DNA of 64,000 bases from Atherinomorus stipes (taxonomy: Eukaryota > Chordata > Actinopteri > Atheriniformes > Atherinidae), in NCBI GenBank assembly GCA_023101725.1, contig JALJCO010012876.1:462677-526676 (forward strand), read 5' to 3'. A program made the position numbers and the translations under genes. Under the pieces are notes generated by a model. The model searched no databases and had not been told where the DNA came from. It worked only from the letters and a program-made list of their open reading frames with translations. Below, one piece after another: positions 1-10,248 of this stretch (positions within the stretch are counted from its first letter, which is position 1; each line of letters starts with the position of its first letter).

Positions 1-345
1 ATATTCAGTTTCAGATGTAGGACTTTAATCTGCAATTTCTCAAAAACTGTACAGTAAAAGCGAATGATTTTCAGCATGAGTCGTCATGGATGTCCTCTAC
101 TCAGATATACTAGGCATTGTCAGTTATTATAGTGCAATTTTCTCTTACACTATCTCAAACTTTCATAAAAGTAACAGGACTCAGGTTGAGATGGAGGACT
201 TTTAATCTGAAATTTCTCAAAAACTGTACTGTAAAAGTGGTTGATTTTCGACATGTGAGTAGTCATCAATGTCTTTTCCTCAGATATACCAGGCATTGCC
301 AGAAATGATGGTGTAGCCTATTTTTATTTTGTGTCTCAAACTTTT
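1..345. repeat. diverged tandem duplication, period about 176 bp
   Basis: Two head-to-tail copies are visible. The segment around 21-110 (GACTTTAATCTG, then TTTCTCAAAAACTGTAC, TTTTCAGCATG and CAGATATACTAGGCATTG) recurs around 197-300 with substitutions and small indels (TTTCTCAAAAACTGTAC, CAGATATACCAGGCATTG). The left edge of the window cuts the array, so more copies may lie upstream. No protein frame is shared between copies; the 63-codon frame at 117-308 is probably chance. Whether this is a short satellite or a transposon-internal repeat cannot be told from here. Confidence 0.8.
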
Positions 346-1330
346 AGGTATATAAAGGTGGCCTGCAGAAATGGGTTTATTAATCTCAAATCATGGAGCA
401 GTGTGTTTTGGATACAAAATATTCTTTCATACTCTTTCCATCCTCTTATTCTGAAAACTGGATGTTTTACATCTTCCCTCTGCTGTTTTGGATAGTTTCA
501 CCGTAAAGCGTAAAATACGTGTGCATCCTAATTTTAGTGTCTGCTGATTTGACCATGGAGAAATAAACGTCGGCTGACTTGACCTCAGTTTTCAGACAGA
601 CTTACTAAAAGCCTCTTTCCTCCTTGATTTAGCAGGGGTAGCTGTTTTTTATAATAATGTCTAAGATAGACACCCCTCTTTCTTTGAGGAGAGAGGAGCA
701 GTAGTCATTCAGTTGGCCTGAACTTCCTGAAAGGTTAAGGCAGCTACACACGAAAATCAGCCCGATTTATGTCCAGATCTTCCCCTCACGATCAAAGCCA
801 GCAAAGGTCCAATTGTCGGATGTTTGCAAAAACATCACATCTGATCTTCTCATGGTGTGATGTGAGTTAAGAGTGATTTTGTCCGATCCGACCTGTTCGG
901 AAGGCCTCGGAAGGAGAGATCGTAGATAATGAACATGTTTAATATTTGCGACTGAAAATCCTGGTCTGTGTGTGGTGTTTCAAGAGGACCCGAACACGCA
1001 CAGTGTTCACAGCTGTGCAAAATCAAAAACGCTGCACTCATTGGGAAATCACATGGAGGCTCCCGGAACAACAGCCAATCAAAACACAAAAGCTAACAGC
1101 TGACTGATGGAAAAAGAAGTAAACAAACAAAGAGCACACAGCCATTAGCTTACAGCCCTGCTCTCCAAGCTATCTAATGTTTGTGGCCATTTTTATTCAC
1201 CTTCAACTCGCGGTCATACAGCCCACATTCTTATTACTCTCTACGACTTTTTCCTCAATGTTTTTTTCTATATATGCATGTTTTTTTCACAATGTAAGAG
1301 GCTGAAAAGTCCGCTACGTTTGTTTATGCT

Positions 1331-1366
1331 AAAGTCTCGTCACTGAAGTCTCGCCGTGAAGTCTCG
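1331..1366 (+). repeat. three tandem AAGTCTCG motifs
   Basis: AAGTCTCG occurs at about 1332, 1346 and 1359 with 13-14 bp spacing, followed by TATCGCGAGA. The last string is one base from the palindromic CGCG element TCTCGCGAGA found in some vertebrate promoters. The spacing may be chance or a remnant of a repeat-internal array. Confidence 0.5.
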
Positions 1367-1430
1367 TTTGATATCGCGAGATTTGGGATGTTGACAGTGA
1401 AGGAGCCGATTCTCTGCTGACGAATCAGTT

Positions 1431-1466
1431 AGTGTGGGGTGTTCTCCGTCGTGTACACCCCACACT
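1431..1466. repeat. perfect 11-bp inverted repeat (hairpin)
   Basis: AGTGTGGGGTG at 1431-1441 is the exact reverse complement of CACCCCACACT at 1456-1466, with a 14-base loop. It could form a DNA or RNA hairpin. There is no T-tract or other sign of a terminator, and this is eukaryotic sequence, so the structure is probably transposon-derived. Confidence 0.75.
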
Positions 1467-2663
1467 ATATGATCAGAAAAGGCAAATCTTGTGTGATTTG
1501 TCTTTTGTAATCATCAAGTGTGTGGTCTATACATCTATGAAGGTCTCAGGAATCCTGTAGTTTGTACCTAGCTTTAGATGACCTTAAGCCCTATTCTAAC
1601 AGGATTAGTATAACCTAGGGACCTCATGTAATACTGTTAATAAATTACCCCCTGACGTCTGTTTTTTCTGTTGTGCATTTGCACGAGATAACTGAAGTCT
1701 GAGATTTAAATTCACAGACATCTATGGGATTATGTCAACACGCTGCGCATTGCGTAACATCTGCTCATGCCAGCTGCGTTTCCATCTGCAGCAAATGATC
1801 ATTCAGAGACAAATGTCTTGAAATAATTTAGGGACAGTTGTTAACAATGCTTTAAGAACTTGCATCATGTCTGCATGTTATCCAAAATAAGCGTTTCTCG
1901 CCGCAGGACAATGCCATTTATGATTTTTCATATAGACCTGTAAATGACTGGTGAAACTTCCCCTGATCATGCGGACTCCAAAGTTAATGCCTCAGAAATG
2001 ATCATAAACCTAACAATTTGGAAGGAAAACCTATTTTTCAGCCTCCATTCTTCTCGCCCAAAAGGAAATGAAATGTGTCCAATGTCGCCAAATCATGTGT
2101 CATTTCTGTCCAAATCACAGAAACCTGTTCACATTGGATTAGTATTATCAGAGGACCTTGGAGTTTAGCTAATTATCATAGGTAATTTGCGGCGGAATTA
2201 TTACATCACAAATCACAGACATGGCTGATTCGCACAGGATTTAAATCACAGACAATTTCTGTAATTATTACAAATTACATGACATCCCTAGGCAATACTA
2301 ATCCCATCAGAATAGGGCTTTAATCACCAAAAAGCACCTTACTCCAAGCTTTCCTCCCTGCGCCTCTACATCAGGGCTACTCAATTTGTTCCTATGAGGG
2401 CCACAGCCCAGCAGATTTTCCATGTCTCCCCACTCCCCACTCCCCAGTCATTGTGCTGAGCTTCATTGGCTATTGTTTGATCTATCTAAAAATCCTCAAT
2501 TCCAATGAAGTTGGGACGTTGTGTTAAATGTAAATAAAAGAGTATAATGATTTGCAAATCCTCTTCAGCCTATGTTAAATTGACAAGATATTTAATGTTC
2601 AAACTGATAAACTTGAGTGTTTTTGTGCAAATATTTGCTCATCATGAAATGGATGCCTGTAAC

Positions 2664-2790
2664 ATGTTCCAATAAAGCTTGGATAGGTATATGTTTACCA
2701 CTGTGTTACATCAGCTTTCCTTCTAATAAGACTCAACAAGCGTTTGGGAACTGAAGACACTAACTGTTGAAGCTTTGCAGGTGGAATTCT
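2664..2790 (-). pseudogene. C-terminal scrap of a Tc1-type transposase
   Basis: On the minus strand this segment reads as the extreme C-terminus of a Tc1-like DDE transposase, including PAKLQQLVSSVPKRLLSLI and a following charged stretch. It lies where the family places that part, just inside the terminal repeat at 2489. The catalytic domain is absent because the match stops abruptly near 2790. It cannot encode an active enzyme. Confidence 0.65.
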
Positions 2791-3648
2791 ATGGAGAGTA
2801 TTTTGTTTCTTCATCGTTTAATCAAATAAAATAGATTTAAAACCACAAAAGAGATTTGAGAGCAAAAATAAGTAAGAAGCAATCAAAAAAAAATTTTTTT
2901 TAGACCATAACAAAACAAGTTGCAATTGAAAATTAAAAATACAAAACAGCATATTTCTTCAACTTTAATCAAAAATAATGTTTGGAATAAAAAACAACTA
3001 TTTTGTTTATAAATTGTTCTTTTTTATTTCAAGTTTTAAAAGAATTTGGTTGCAAATCAGTTGTCTTTGCTTTCAAGTTTAAAACTTTCGGTTGCAAATC
3101 TGTCCTGTTTGCTTGCACATACTGAAGTTTTGCTTGCGAAGTCAAGTGCAGTTGATGGGCGGGGCCTACGCTGGTGGATGAGAGACATGTTTCTATTGGT
3201 TGGTGTGACCTGGCTCCAGCTTTTCGCATTACACTCACTTCTGTGCTGCGGTCGTGGTGCTTGGAGCTAAGATGTTAGCCTGTAGCTCTTGCAACTTTTC
3301 CCACACATAATGAATTGCGCTAAATATCGTTGGCTGCAGCCTGGTGTACATTCACATCATCACCACCACAATGAATTAGAACGCTCTGCTGCTGCAAACA
3401 CACTGATTAGCAGCGACATGGTTGTTTCTGCTGGTCATGGTCCGAGCACAGTAGCTGACTGAGCGAGTGAATTACAGGGAAGCATGTACAACGTAGGGCT
3501 ATGATTACACACATGGTCATAATATCTGTATTTGTATCGTAATATCATGGAGAGATCGGACTGTAGCCTATGTGAGAGCCTGGGAGTGGGAGTTGGCTAT
3601 GAGATTGCACCCTATCCCTAGACAGGGGTGTAAAATCTTGCATCTCTA
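2791..3648. other. unidentified insert between two Tc1 pieces
   Basis: Similarity to the surrounding Tc1 element stops at about 2790. The block is AT-rich to about 3020, then becomes more GC-rich with CpG sites (GGGCGGGGCC near 3157). It contains an imperfect direct repeat at 3030-3102. No reading frame is supported. It could be another non-autonomous transposon, but terminal repeats were not found. Confidence 0.5.
3030..3116 (+). repeat. two-copy imperfect direct repeat, period 44 bp
   Basis: CAAGTTTTAAAAGAATTTGG followed by TTGCAAATCAG at 3030-3060 recurs as CAAGTTTAAAACTTTCGG followed by TTGCAAATCTG at 3074-3102. On the minus strand this shows as repeated TDLQP residues in a short chance frame. 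Function unknown. Confidence 0.7.
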
Positions 3649-3848
3649 CCTAGTACTTGGTTGGGGCCCCTTTTGCTTGAATGACTGCTTTAACCCGGCG
3701 TGGCATCGATGCAACCAGCTTCTGGCATATCTCAGGTGTTGTGGAAGATGAACATGCTTCAATCACAGCCTTGAGCTCTTTATTGTTTGGTCTCTTCCTG
3801 TTCACCTTTCTCTTGGCAATGCCCCACATGTTTTCAATGGGGTTCAGG

Positions 3849-4073
3849 TCAGGTGAGTTTGGGGGTCAATTGAGCATGGTTGTTGAACCAAGATTTTGTA
3901 CTTTTGGCAATGTGGGCAGGTGCCAAGTCTTGCTGGAAGATGAAGTCTGCATCCCCATACAGCTGGTCTGCTGAAGCAAGCATGAAGTGCTCCAAAATGT
4001 CCTGGTAGACGACTGCGTTTATGCTGGACTTAATGAAGCTTACAGGTCCATTCCTTATGAAGTTCCTCCACAC
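3849..4073 (-). pseudogene. Tc1 transposase catalytic-core fragment
   Basis: The frame shows IFQQDLAPAHIAKSTKSWF around residues 45-63, the standard block around the second catalytic aspartate (D49) of the DDE/D triad. It ends at an early stop after LTPKLT. The family's next motif (NPIENMWG-like, carrying the catalytic glutamate) continues out of frame toward 3680, so at least one frameshift separates the two catalytic residues. Not functional. Confidence 0.75.
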
Positions 4074-4075
4074 TT

Positions 4076-4378
4076 TTAAATCTTCTCCAGGCTGCTGTCA
4101 GCCTTCTGGCTTGTACACCGTTTTCTTCCACACTTCTTCCTTCCACTTAACTGTCCATTATTGTGCTTTGAGACAGCAATCAGGGAACAACCAGCTTCTT
4201 TTGCTATCATTTTTTGTGTCTGTCCCACCTTGTGCAGGGAGTCAATGATGGTTTTCTGCACAAATGTCAGATCATCAGTCTTCCCCCATAATTGTGAATT
4301 TTTATTGAAGGGTTTGGTGGGGCCTCTGGGGGTTTTGGTTCTTTTTGTTAGAATGTGCACTTGCCTCATCTGGTTCAC
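4076..4378 (-). pseudogene. Tc1 transposase N-terminal helix-turn-helix fragment
   Basis: The 100-codon frame contains TFVQKTIIDSLHKVGQTQKM followed by IAKEAGCSLIAVSKH. This is the paired-type helix-turn-helix region that Tc1 transposases use to bind their terminal repeats. A basic GRKKCGRKR stretch follows, as in the family. The frame then runs into the deletion joint at about 4075. Confidence 0.75.
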
Positions 4379-4581
4379 GTTTTTTTTGGTTTAGCGGGCG
4401 GGGCAGGTTGCTTTTAACTCACTGTCGAATCGTAGACCATAGCTTTAAATATCTTGTCTTTGTAGTGCATTGAGTTAAATTTACTGTAGGTTGAAGAGGA
4501 CTTGCAAATCATTGAATTTTGGTATTATACAGAGGTTAGACAATGAAACTGAAACACTTGGTTTTAGACCACAATAATTTA

Positions 4582-4941
4582 TTAGTATGGTGTGGGGCCT
4601 CCTTTTGCGGCCAATACAGCGACAATTCGTCTTGGAAATGACATATTCAAGTCCTGAACAGTGGTCAGAGGGATTTTAAGCCATACTTCTTGCAGGATAG
4701 TGGCCAGGTCACTACGTGATGCTGGTGGAGGAAAACGTTTCTTGACTCGCTCCTCCAAAACTCCCCAAAGTGGCTCAATAATATTTAGATCTGGTGACTG
4801 TGCAGGCCATGGGAGATGTTCAACTTCACTTTCATGTTCATCAATCCAATCTTTCATCAGTCTTGCTGTGTGTATTTGTGCATTGTCATCCTGATACACT
4901 GCACCGCCCTCAGGATATAATGTTTGAACCTTTGGATGCAC
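4582..4941 (-). pseudogene. Tc1-type transposase, C-terminal half
   Basis: A 119-codon open frame encodes the catalytic C-terminal half of a DDE transposase. YQDDNAQIHTAR at residues 16-27 holds the second catalytic aspartate (D19), and SPDLNIIEPLWGVLEERV at 49-66 holds the catalytic glutamate (E56). Thirty-six residues separate them, rather than the 34 typical of Tc1 proper. It ends in AAKGGPTPY and a stop, the usual C-terminus. The first catalytic aspartate and the DNA-binding domain are not in this frame. Internal methionine is used only as the open-frame limit. Confidence 0.85.
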
Positions 4942-4959
4942 ATGGTCCTCCAGAATGGT

Positions 4960-5148
4960 TCAGTAGTCCTTGGCCCATCTAGCACAAGTCCTGGGCCAAG
5001 TGAATGCCGTGATTTGGGCAGCTGTGGTTTTACGTTTTTTGGATACAATCCGGGTTAGCACCCGAACATCCCGTTCAGACAGCTTCCTCTTGCGTCCACA
5101 GTTAATCCTGTTGGATGTGGCTCGTCCTTCTTGGTGGTATGCTGACAT
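4960..5148 (-). pseudogene. Tc1-type transposase DNA-binding fragment
   Basis: This frame contains GRKRKLSERDVRVLTRIVSK followed by KRKTTAAQITAF. The GRKRK motif between two helix-turn-helix units and the second unit itself are typical of Tc1 transposases. The frame then meets a stop and a deletion joint before the catalytic half at 4582-4941. The two fragments come from one broken gene. Confidence 0.75.
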
Positions 5149-5569
5149 TACCCTGGATACTGTGGCTCTTGATACTGTACATCACAAAGACTTGTCTCGG
5201 TCACAGATGCGCCAGCAAGACATGCACCAACAATTTGTCCTCTTTTGAACTCTGATACAATGTTGTATGCATTGCAATGTTTTGAGCAAAACTGTGCTTT
5301 TTACCCTGCTAATTGAACCTTCACACTCTGCTCTTACTGGTGCAATGTGCAATTAATGAATATTTGCCACCAGGCTGGTCTAATTTAGCCATGAAACCTC
5401 CCACATTAAAATGACAGGTGTTTCAGTTTCATTGTCTAACCCCTGTACATTTTACACAATGTCCCAACTTCATTGGAACTGGGGTTTGTCATTCAGGTGT
5501 GTTGGAGCAGGGAGACAGTGAAAACCTGCTGGATTGCGACCTTTGGCAGGACCGAATTGAGTTGCCCTG

Positions 5570-6050
5570 TTCTGCAGCAATCAGCCCTGCTGTTTGATCA
5601 AAAATCTGTATCCAGATCAAATATCTGTGTTGGTCAATCTGATCTGGCTGCTGATCTGTGATGTGTGTGTATGCTTAGAAAGAGTTTTATAGGCACAAAC
5701 ACCTAAAAACAGATGGAATATAAGACAATTTAATTGCTACATGTATATCATGTACAGAAGATGTCAAATGGCTACATAAACTCAAATACAATAGTTTGCT
5801 GTGTAATATTGCTTCCTTATTATCTTTAAACTCACATTGCTTTTTAGGTCCCTTTGCAAACTTGATTTAAATCTAATTTTTACTTATCTATTTTCAGTGC
5901 CTTGCCCTATTGTTTATCTGGTGGTGTTTCACAAGATTATAATTATTCAGTTAAGAAAGCTCAGTGTTGTCAGCAATGCACACCCAGACATTTAAGTGAG
6001 CTGCAGTTTTGGATCAACACTGATGGGTAGGTGTGTTCTGACTTAAAAAA

Positions 6051-6055
<5 letters not shown>
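5570..6055. other. no gene; nothing recognised
   Basis: AT-rich sequence between the hAT MITE and the AT microsatellite. Around 5590-5660 there are several ATCTG/CAGAT words forming weak inverted repeats. No frame or element is supported. Confidence 0.4.

Positions 6056-6104
<49 letters not shown>
6056..6104 (+). repeat. (AT)n followed by (AC)n microsatellite
   Basis: About 18 AT units at 6056-6091 run into about six AC units. The array directly abuts the left end of the Tc1 element at 6101, so its TA units probably supplied the TA insertion target, and the AC stretch lies at the join. Expected to be length-polymorphic. Confidence 0.95.
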
Positions 6105-6860
6105 GCTGTGTGAAAAAGTGTTTGCCCCCTTCCTTAATTTCTTACTTTTTTGCATGTTTGTCAAACTTATATGTTTCAGATCATCAAACAAATTTGAATG
6201 TGAGACAAAAAATAACACAAGTAAACAGAAAATGCAATTTTTAAATGAAGATTTTTATTAGTAAAGGAGGAAAAAAAATCCAAACCCAAATCCAATTCCG
6301 GCCCTGTTCATGAACTCAAGCTGAAGCGCACTTGGGTTCTGCAGCAGGACAATGATCCAAAACACACCAGCAAGTCCACCTCTGAATGGCTTAAGAAAAA
6401 CAAAATGAAGACTTTGGAATGGCCAAGTCAAAGTCCCATCCTGAATCCCATTGAGATGCTGTGGCATGACCTTAAAAAGGCAGTTCATGCTGGAAAACCC
6501 TCCAATGTGGCTGAATTACAACAATTCTGCAAAGGTGAGTGGGCCAAAATTCCTCCACAGCGCTGTAGAAGACTCATTGCCAGTTATCACAAATGTTTGA
6601 TTGCAGTTGTTACTGCTAAGGGTGGCCCAACCAGTTATTAGGTTTAGGGGGCAATCACTTTTTCAAGCAGGGCCATTTAAGTTTTGATTTTTTCCCCCTT
6701 TACTAATAAAAATCTTCAATTAAAAACTACATTTTCTGTTTACTTGTGTTATCTCTGTCTCATATTTAAATTTGTTTGATGATCTGAAACATTTAAGTGT
6801 AACTAACATGCAAAAAGTAAGAAATCAGGAAGGTGGCAAACACTTTTTCACACAGCTGTG
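6101..6860 (+). mobile_element. Tc1-type transposon, N-terminal half deleted
   Basis: The left end CACAGCTGTGTGAAAAAGTG is mirrored by CACTTTTTCACACAGCTGTG at 6841-6860, followed by TA. The sub-terminal repeats also pair for about 160 bp, for example CATCAAACAAATTTGAATGTGAGAC near 6182 with its counterpart near 6757, and TAATAAAAATCTTCA at 6704 with TGAAGATTTTTATTA near 6245. Between them lies only the C-terminal half of the transposase on the plus strand. Confidence 0.92.
6319..6641 (+). pseudogene. Tc1 transposase C-terminal half (DD34E)
   Basis: The open frame runs from about 6319 to the stop at 6639-6641. The first methionine in it is at 6405, but the family alignment clearly extends upstream of that codon. 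VLQQDNDPKHTSKS carries the second catalytic aspartate. SPILNPIEMLWHDLKKAV carries the glutamate, with exactly 34 residues between them as in Tc1. The frame ends with AKGGPTSY. The DNA-binding domain and first aspartate are missing, so no active enzyme is possible, though the surviving half has no stop or frameshift. Confidence 0.88.
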
Positions 6861-6862
6861 TA

Positions 6863-9800
6863 TATCAACAATCCTCTAAAATGAGTTAACCCCTGTTTGG
6901 TGCATTTAATACAAACATATTTTCCTGAGAACAAAAGAAACCTGATGACTTGTAGTAATACTGGTGAAAAAAAAATTCTAAAGAAACTATTTAAAAAAAA
7001 TAGAGGTTGCAGGCTAAAGGTTAAGGGGCCAAACTTCATAAAGTTTGTGTATTCTAGGCAAAAGTATTGTATGAAATAGCTCCAGCTGCACTTATGACTC
7101 TGCCACGCAGAGCCTGTGAACGTATCACGTATCTCAAGTTGAGTACAGTGAAGTAATCCACACTTTTCACCCCAATACCTCACAAGCAGAGAGAAAAGAG
7201 GCAGTAGTGATTCAGCCGCATGGATTAGACAGACAGCAGGTCACACAGGGTGCCAGTAAGTCCACCACAGCCTCTGCAGTCATTGTCCTGTCCTTCAGCA
7301 TTTCCTATGCATTTCCTCAGCACTGGTGGGCGACCGCAGCAAGAAAATTACAACCGCTAAGCTCAATTTCCTCTCATGCAGCAAGTAACTATAGCTCTAA
7401 TGTTAAGAGCTGTTTTGATGCTGCTACATGCACCAGAACCACAACTGGAACTGATGGACAATTAACTGCAACCGTAATTAACTCCAGTCTGTAACATTGC
7501 TAAATTGACATGAGAGAAGTATTATTTCCTGTATTACTCATCCTGCGCTACTCATTCATTAACCCTGGATATAAATTTCGTTTTTGTCTGAGTAAGTTTT
7601 ATGTCGCACATTTTGATCTTTCAGTAATGCACTGGGCCCATCAGATCAGTCAACCGGCACACAGGGAGTCAGCCAGCTCACCGGGCCAGCAGTCGGCAGG
7701 GCAAAGCTGTTTCTGCCACGCAGTCTGATAACGTATGCATTACACTCTTACAGTGGAGCAGAAGCCCACAGTTTAATGAATGTAACCCAAGCTCCTTGTT
7801 AAACAAACAGTCTGAACCTGTGAAGAAAACCTCCACATTACCCTTCTTCATCTCTCATTAAAATTTCTGGGACCTACAGTGTGAGCCAGACTGAATGGCT
7901 GACTCCCATTTCTTTAATCTTTCAATTATAGTTACTGTTGCTATTTCGCATGTTTTTGTAAGGAAATATTAGGAGTTGGAGTCAATGGGTTTTTACCCAA
8001 ATTCTCAAATTTGGATGAATGGTCTAACTTATTAATTTGGACACTGATGTGAATAAAAAGCCTAATATAAAAATCACAGATTTACTACACATTTCTATTA
8101 ACTTAATTTCTGCCTGCTTTATTGCATAAATCTTCTTTCATCTACACCTAATAGCCGCATCTTGTCCAATCATTTTTTTGGGGGTGCTCTTTTAATGATT
8201 TGGACATGCTTTTGCAGGTCTTTCCTGTCCAAATCCTTTGATTATTAAAGAACATATTCAAATATCTACATCACACTGCAAATTTAGCCTTGACAAAAGA
8301 AATAAGAAACAGAGGTCCACTTTCAGCAAGAAATCATCTACCAAAGCTTATGTTTTGACTTCACATTCCACGAATCAAAACCTGCTTAGTGAAATGTACT
8401 TTTAGTCAGCAGTAAAAAGGGGGAATGTGTTGGTATACAGAGGAAAGAAAAAGATCCTTGCAGAAACACAGATTTCAAACACTGAAGAGGGTTTGTAATA
8501 GGAAAAGACTAACTCTGTCCTCCTCACCAGCCACCTCAATGTGTGTTTTGCCTCAGCTGCCTATCAAAAACCAATATCCTCAAATTTGATTCTGGTGTTG
8601 TCGTTTGAAATTAGAAAGAATCTGTGTCTAATGCAGTAAGCCAAACCTAGCTGCTGTGAACTCTAACCTCCTTTAAGTGATCTCCATCTCTCCCTCATCC
8701 TCCTAAATCCTCGTTGCTCCCTGACAACTCCCCATCCAAGCTGTATTGCTGAAGCTGAGGAGGAGACTTAGGATTTAGGGACCTACAGACCCCTTCTTCT
8801 CCCCTCCCTTTCTCACTGCACAAATCCCCTCTCCCCTGTCCCCACCTCTCTTTTTTCACTTTCCAGTCATTTTTAAATACAGTAACACAATCTCAGGGAA
8901 AGCTGATATAATCTTTTCTAAACTATAAAAGTCAGTCACCCAGAGAAACATCTGCACGGTCAAATTTAAAACAAACTGTCAGGGAGTCCGGTGTCCCCAT
9001 AAAGAGGGAGCAGCGGCAGGAGGAGAGGTGGGGAGACAGGGGAGCACGGTGGAAAATAAAGAGAAAAGGAATGATTTTAAGGGGGAGTTTTAGTGCTTTC
9101 CACTTGCATTACTTAAACACAAACCTCCCTCAGGCCATCCGGATCCTTGCAGGGTAAAGCTAACGCAACAGCAATGCTACCAGTTGTTTTAATAGCTGTT
9201 TGAATTACAAAGTGATTGTCACTGTTTTACAGTCCTTTGACACCAGAGACGGCCAAATATGTGAACAAAGTCATACTGTAGTTGACATCTTAACAAGTTG
9301 ACATCAGTGAAAATACACGATTAGGTCAAGTGGTTAGTGGTGAGAAAATCATAGAACCACACCACACAGCTAAGTTAATCTTTGAGAAAGTGTTGACTTT
9401 GTAAATTCAAATGTACAATTTTAATACAAAGTCACCCAAATAACTGTTAATGCTAATAAATTTACCACAGTAAAGCCCAATCTTTCAATTTGGATTTGAA
9501 ATGTAATAGAAAACATGTTGTTTCGTTTATAGACAGATCACTATCATAAAAAGACATCAAGACTGGATATTGGGGGAAACAGCAACTGTTGGTTTGAAAG
9601 GTTTCAAAGATCAAATGATATGATTAGATTATAATAATTACTAAAACTTTGAGTACATAGTGTTAAAATAAATCTTCTGTAGGGACACTTTAGTTTGTGC
9701 CCATAATTTGAGTGTTACTAATGTATTGTAAGAGAAGAAGCCCATCACTCTATGGCAACAACACTTTCCAAATGTACTAGACTCCCTGACTAAAATTGCC

Positions 9801-10248
9801 AAAAACAGTGTGACCCATTACTGTTTAAACATGGCTCAGCATTAAAGTCTGAATTCTGGACTGTCCTCTATACTTCCCAAATTCTTGTTACATTGTATTT
9901 TTTGGGGTTCACCAGAGCAAGTCCAGTCAGTATTGACCAAACTTTACAGCTCACAGGACCCTAAGCAGCTATTGCCTATCCCCATTCTCTAAGGTCAGCC
10001 GTTTGGAGGCACAAATGTCGTCTACACAATATTAGGCAGGTTGTTTTGAAGTTTTGACAGTATGTCTATGCTGTTTAAATACATAATGCGTAATTTGACA
10101 TAATTCAGGAATCACTCAGTAGAGCAGTGATATAATGTAATGTGCCATTTGTTGATGTATTTCTTACATTCGCTCATGTCACAATCCTCTGATACAGATC
10201 TTTGCAAAAGTGTTGCAGGTTCTTTCCCCATGTGAGTTTAGGCTGATA
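6863..10248. other. no gene; largely single-copy noncoding DNA
   Basis: No coding frame or recognised transposon. Two near-identical words, CTGCCACGCAG followed shortly by AACGTAT, occur at about 7099 and 7713. 8690-9060 is rich in C/T then G/A (CCCCTCCC stretches and GGAGGAGAGG), which could be regulatory or simply low-complexity. The rest looks like ordinary AT-rich intergenic or intronic sequence. Confidence 0.4.

Larger units (their letters stand above)
346..2371. other. no gene; unclassified, possibly repeat-derived sequence
   Basis: No convincing coding frame. The part from about 720 to 1570 keeps more CpG than its surroundings and holds three copies of AAGTCTCG and a perfect hairpin, listed separately. 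It has the feel of a decayed DNA transposon, but I could not pair convincing terminal repeats. 1570-2371 looks single-copy. Confidence 0.4.
3650..4395 (-). mobile_element. Tc1-type transposon remnant with internal deletion
   Basis: On the minus strand a helix-turn-helix N-terminal part (about 4378-4076) is joined directly to the C-terminal catalytic part (about 4073-3655). Relative to the usual 340-residue Tc1 transposase, the middle, including the first catalytic aspartate, is missing. The ends are hard to place and no clear terminal inverted repeats are visible. It sits within the Tc1-type element at 2489-5488, so it inserted later or was captured with it. Confidence 0.7.
4530..5445 (-). 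mobile_element. Tc1-type transposon inserted into an older Tc1
   Basis: The terminal inverted repeats are CAGAGGTTAGACAATGAAAC at 4530 and its complement, ending CTAACCCCTG at 5445, with about two mismatches in the first 28 bases. TA dinucleotides flank both ends (4528-4529 and 5446-5447). Removing the element and one TA rejoins the host Tc1 sequence cleanly (TGGTATTTA to CATTTTACAC). At 916 bp it is short for a full Tc1 (about 1.2-1.6 kb), because the transposase has an internal deletion. This is the youngest element of the cluster. Confidence 0.92.
2489..5488 (-). mobile_element. Tc1/mariner-type element, interrupted and mostly deleted
   Basis: The left arm reads CAATTCCAATGAAGTTGGGA from 2498 and the right arm ends TCCCAACTTCATTGGAACTG at 5463-5482; these are inverted copies of one long terminal repeat. 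Sub-terminal blocks also pair: AAATCCTCTTCAGCC near 2556 against GGTTGAAGAGGACTTGCAAATC near 4490, and GACAAGATATTTAA near 2582 against TTAAATATCTTGTC near 4445. Inside the left arm, up to about 2790, the minus strand encodes the last residues of a Tc1-type transposase (KLQQLVSSVPKRLLSLIRRK). The rest of the coding region is gone or replaced. Confidence 0.85.
2372..5569. mobile_element. hAT-like MITE split by later Tc1 insertions
   Basis: The left end, CAGGGCTACTCAATT at 2372, continues into sequence matching the reverse complement of the right end, CAGGGCAACTCAATT, which terminates at 5569. The match extends through GCAGRTTTTC to the CTCCCYNCTCC region, giving roughly 75 bp of similar arms. 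The flanking octamers (CTCTACAT and TTCTGCAG) agree at 5 of 8 positions, consistent with a decayed 8-bp target duplication. Almost all of the interior is the Tc1 cluster at 2489-5488, so the original element was only about 200 bp. CAGGG ends and 8-bp duplications are typical of hAT elements; the match to a named family is not claimed. Confidence 0.7.

Noticed and set aside
720..1570. A complete hAT or Harbinger element
   Set aside because: CACACA-like words near both sides were tempting, but no inverted ends longer than a few bases could be paired.
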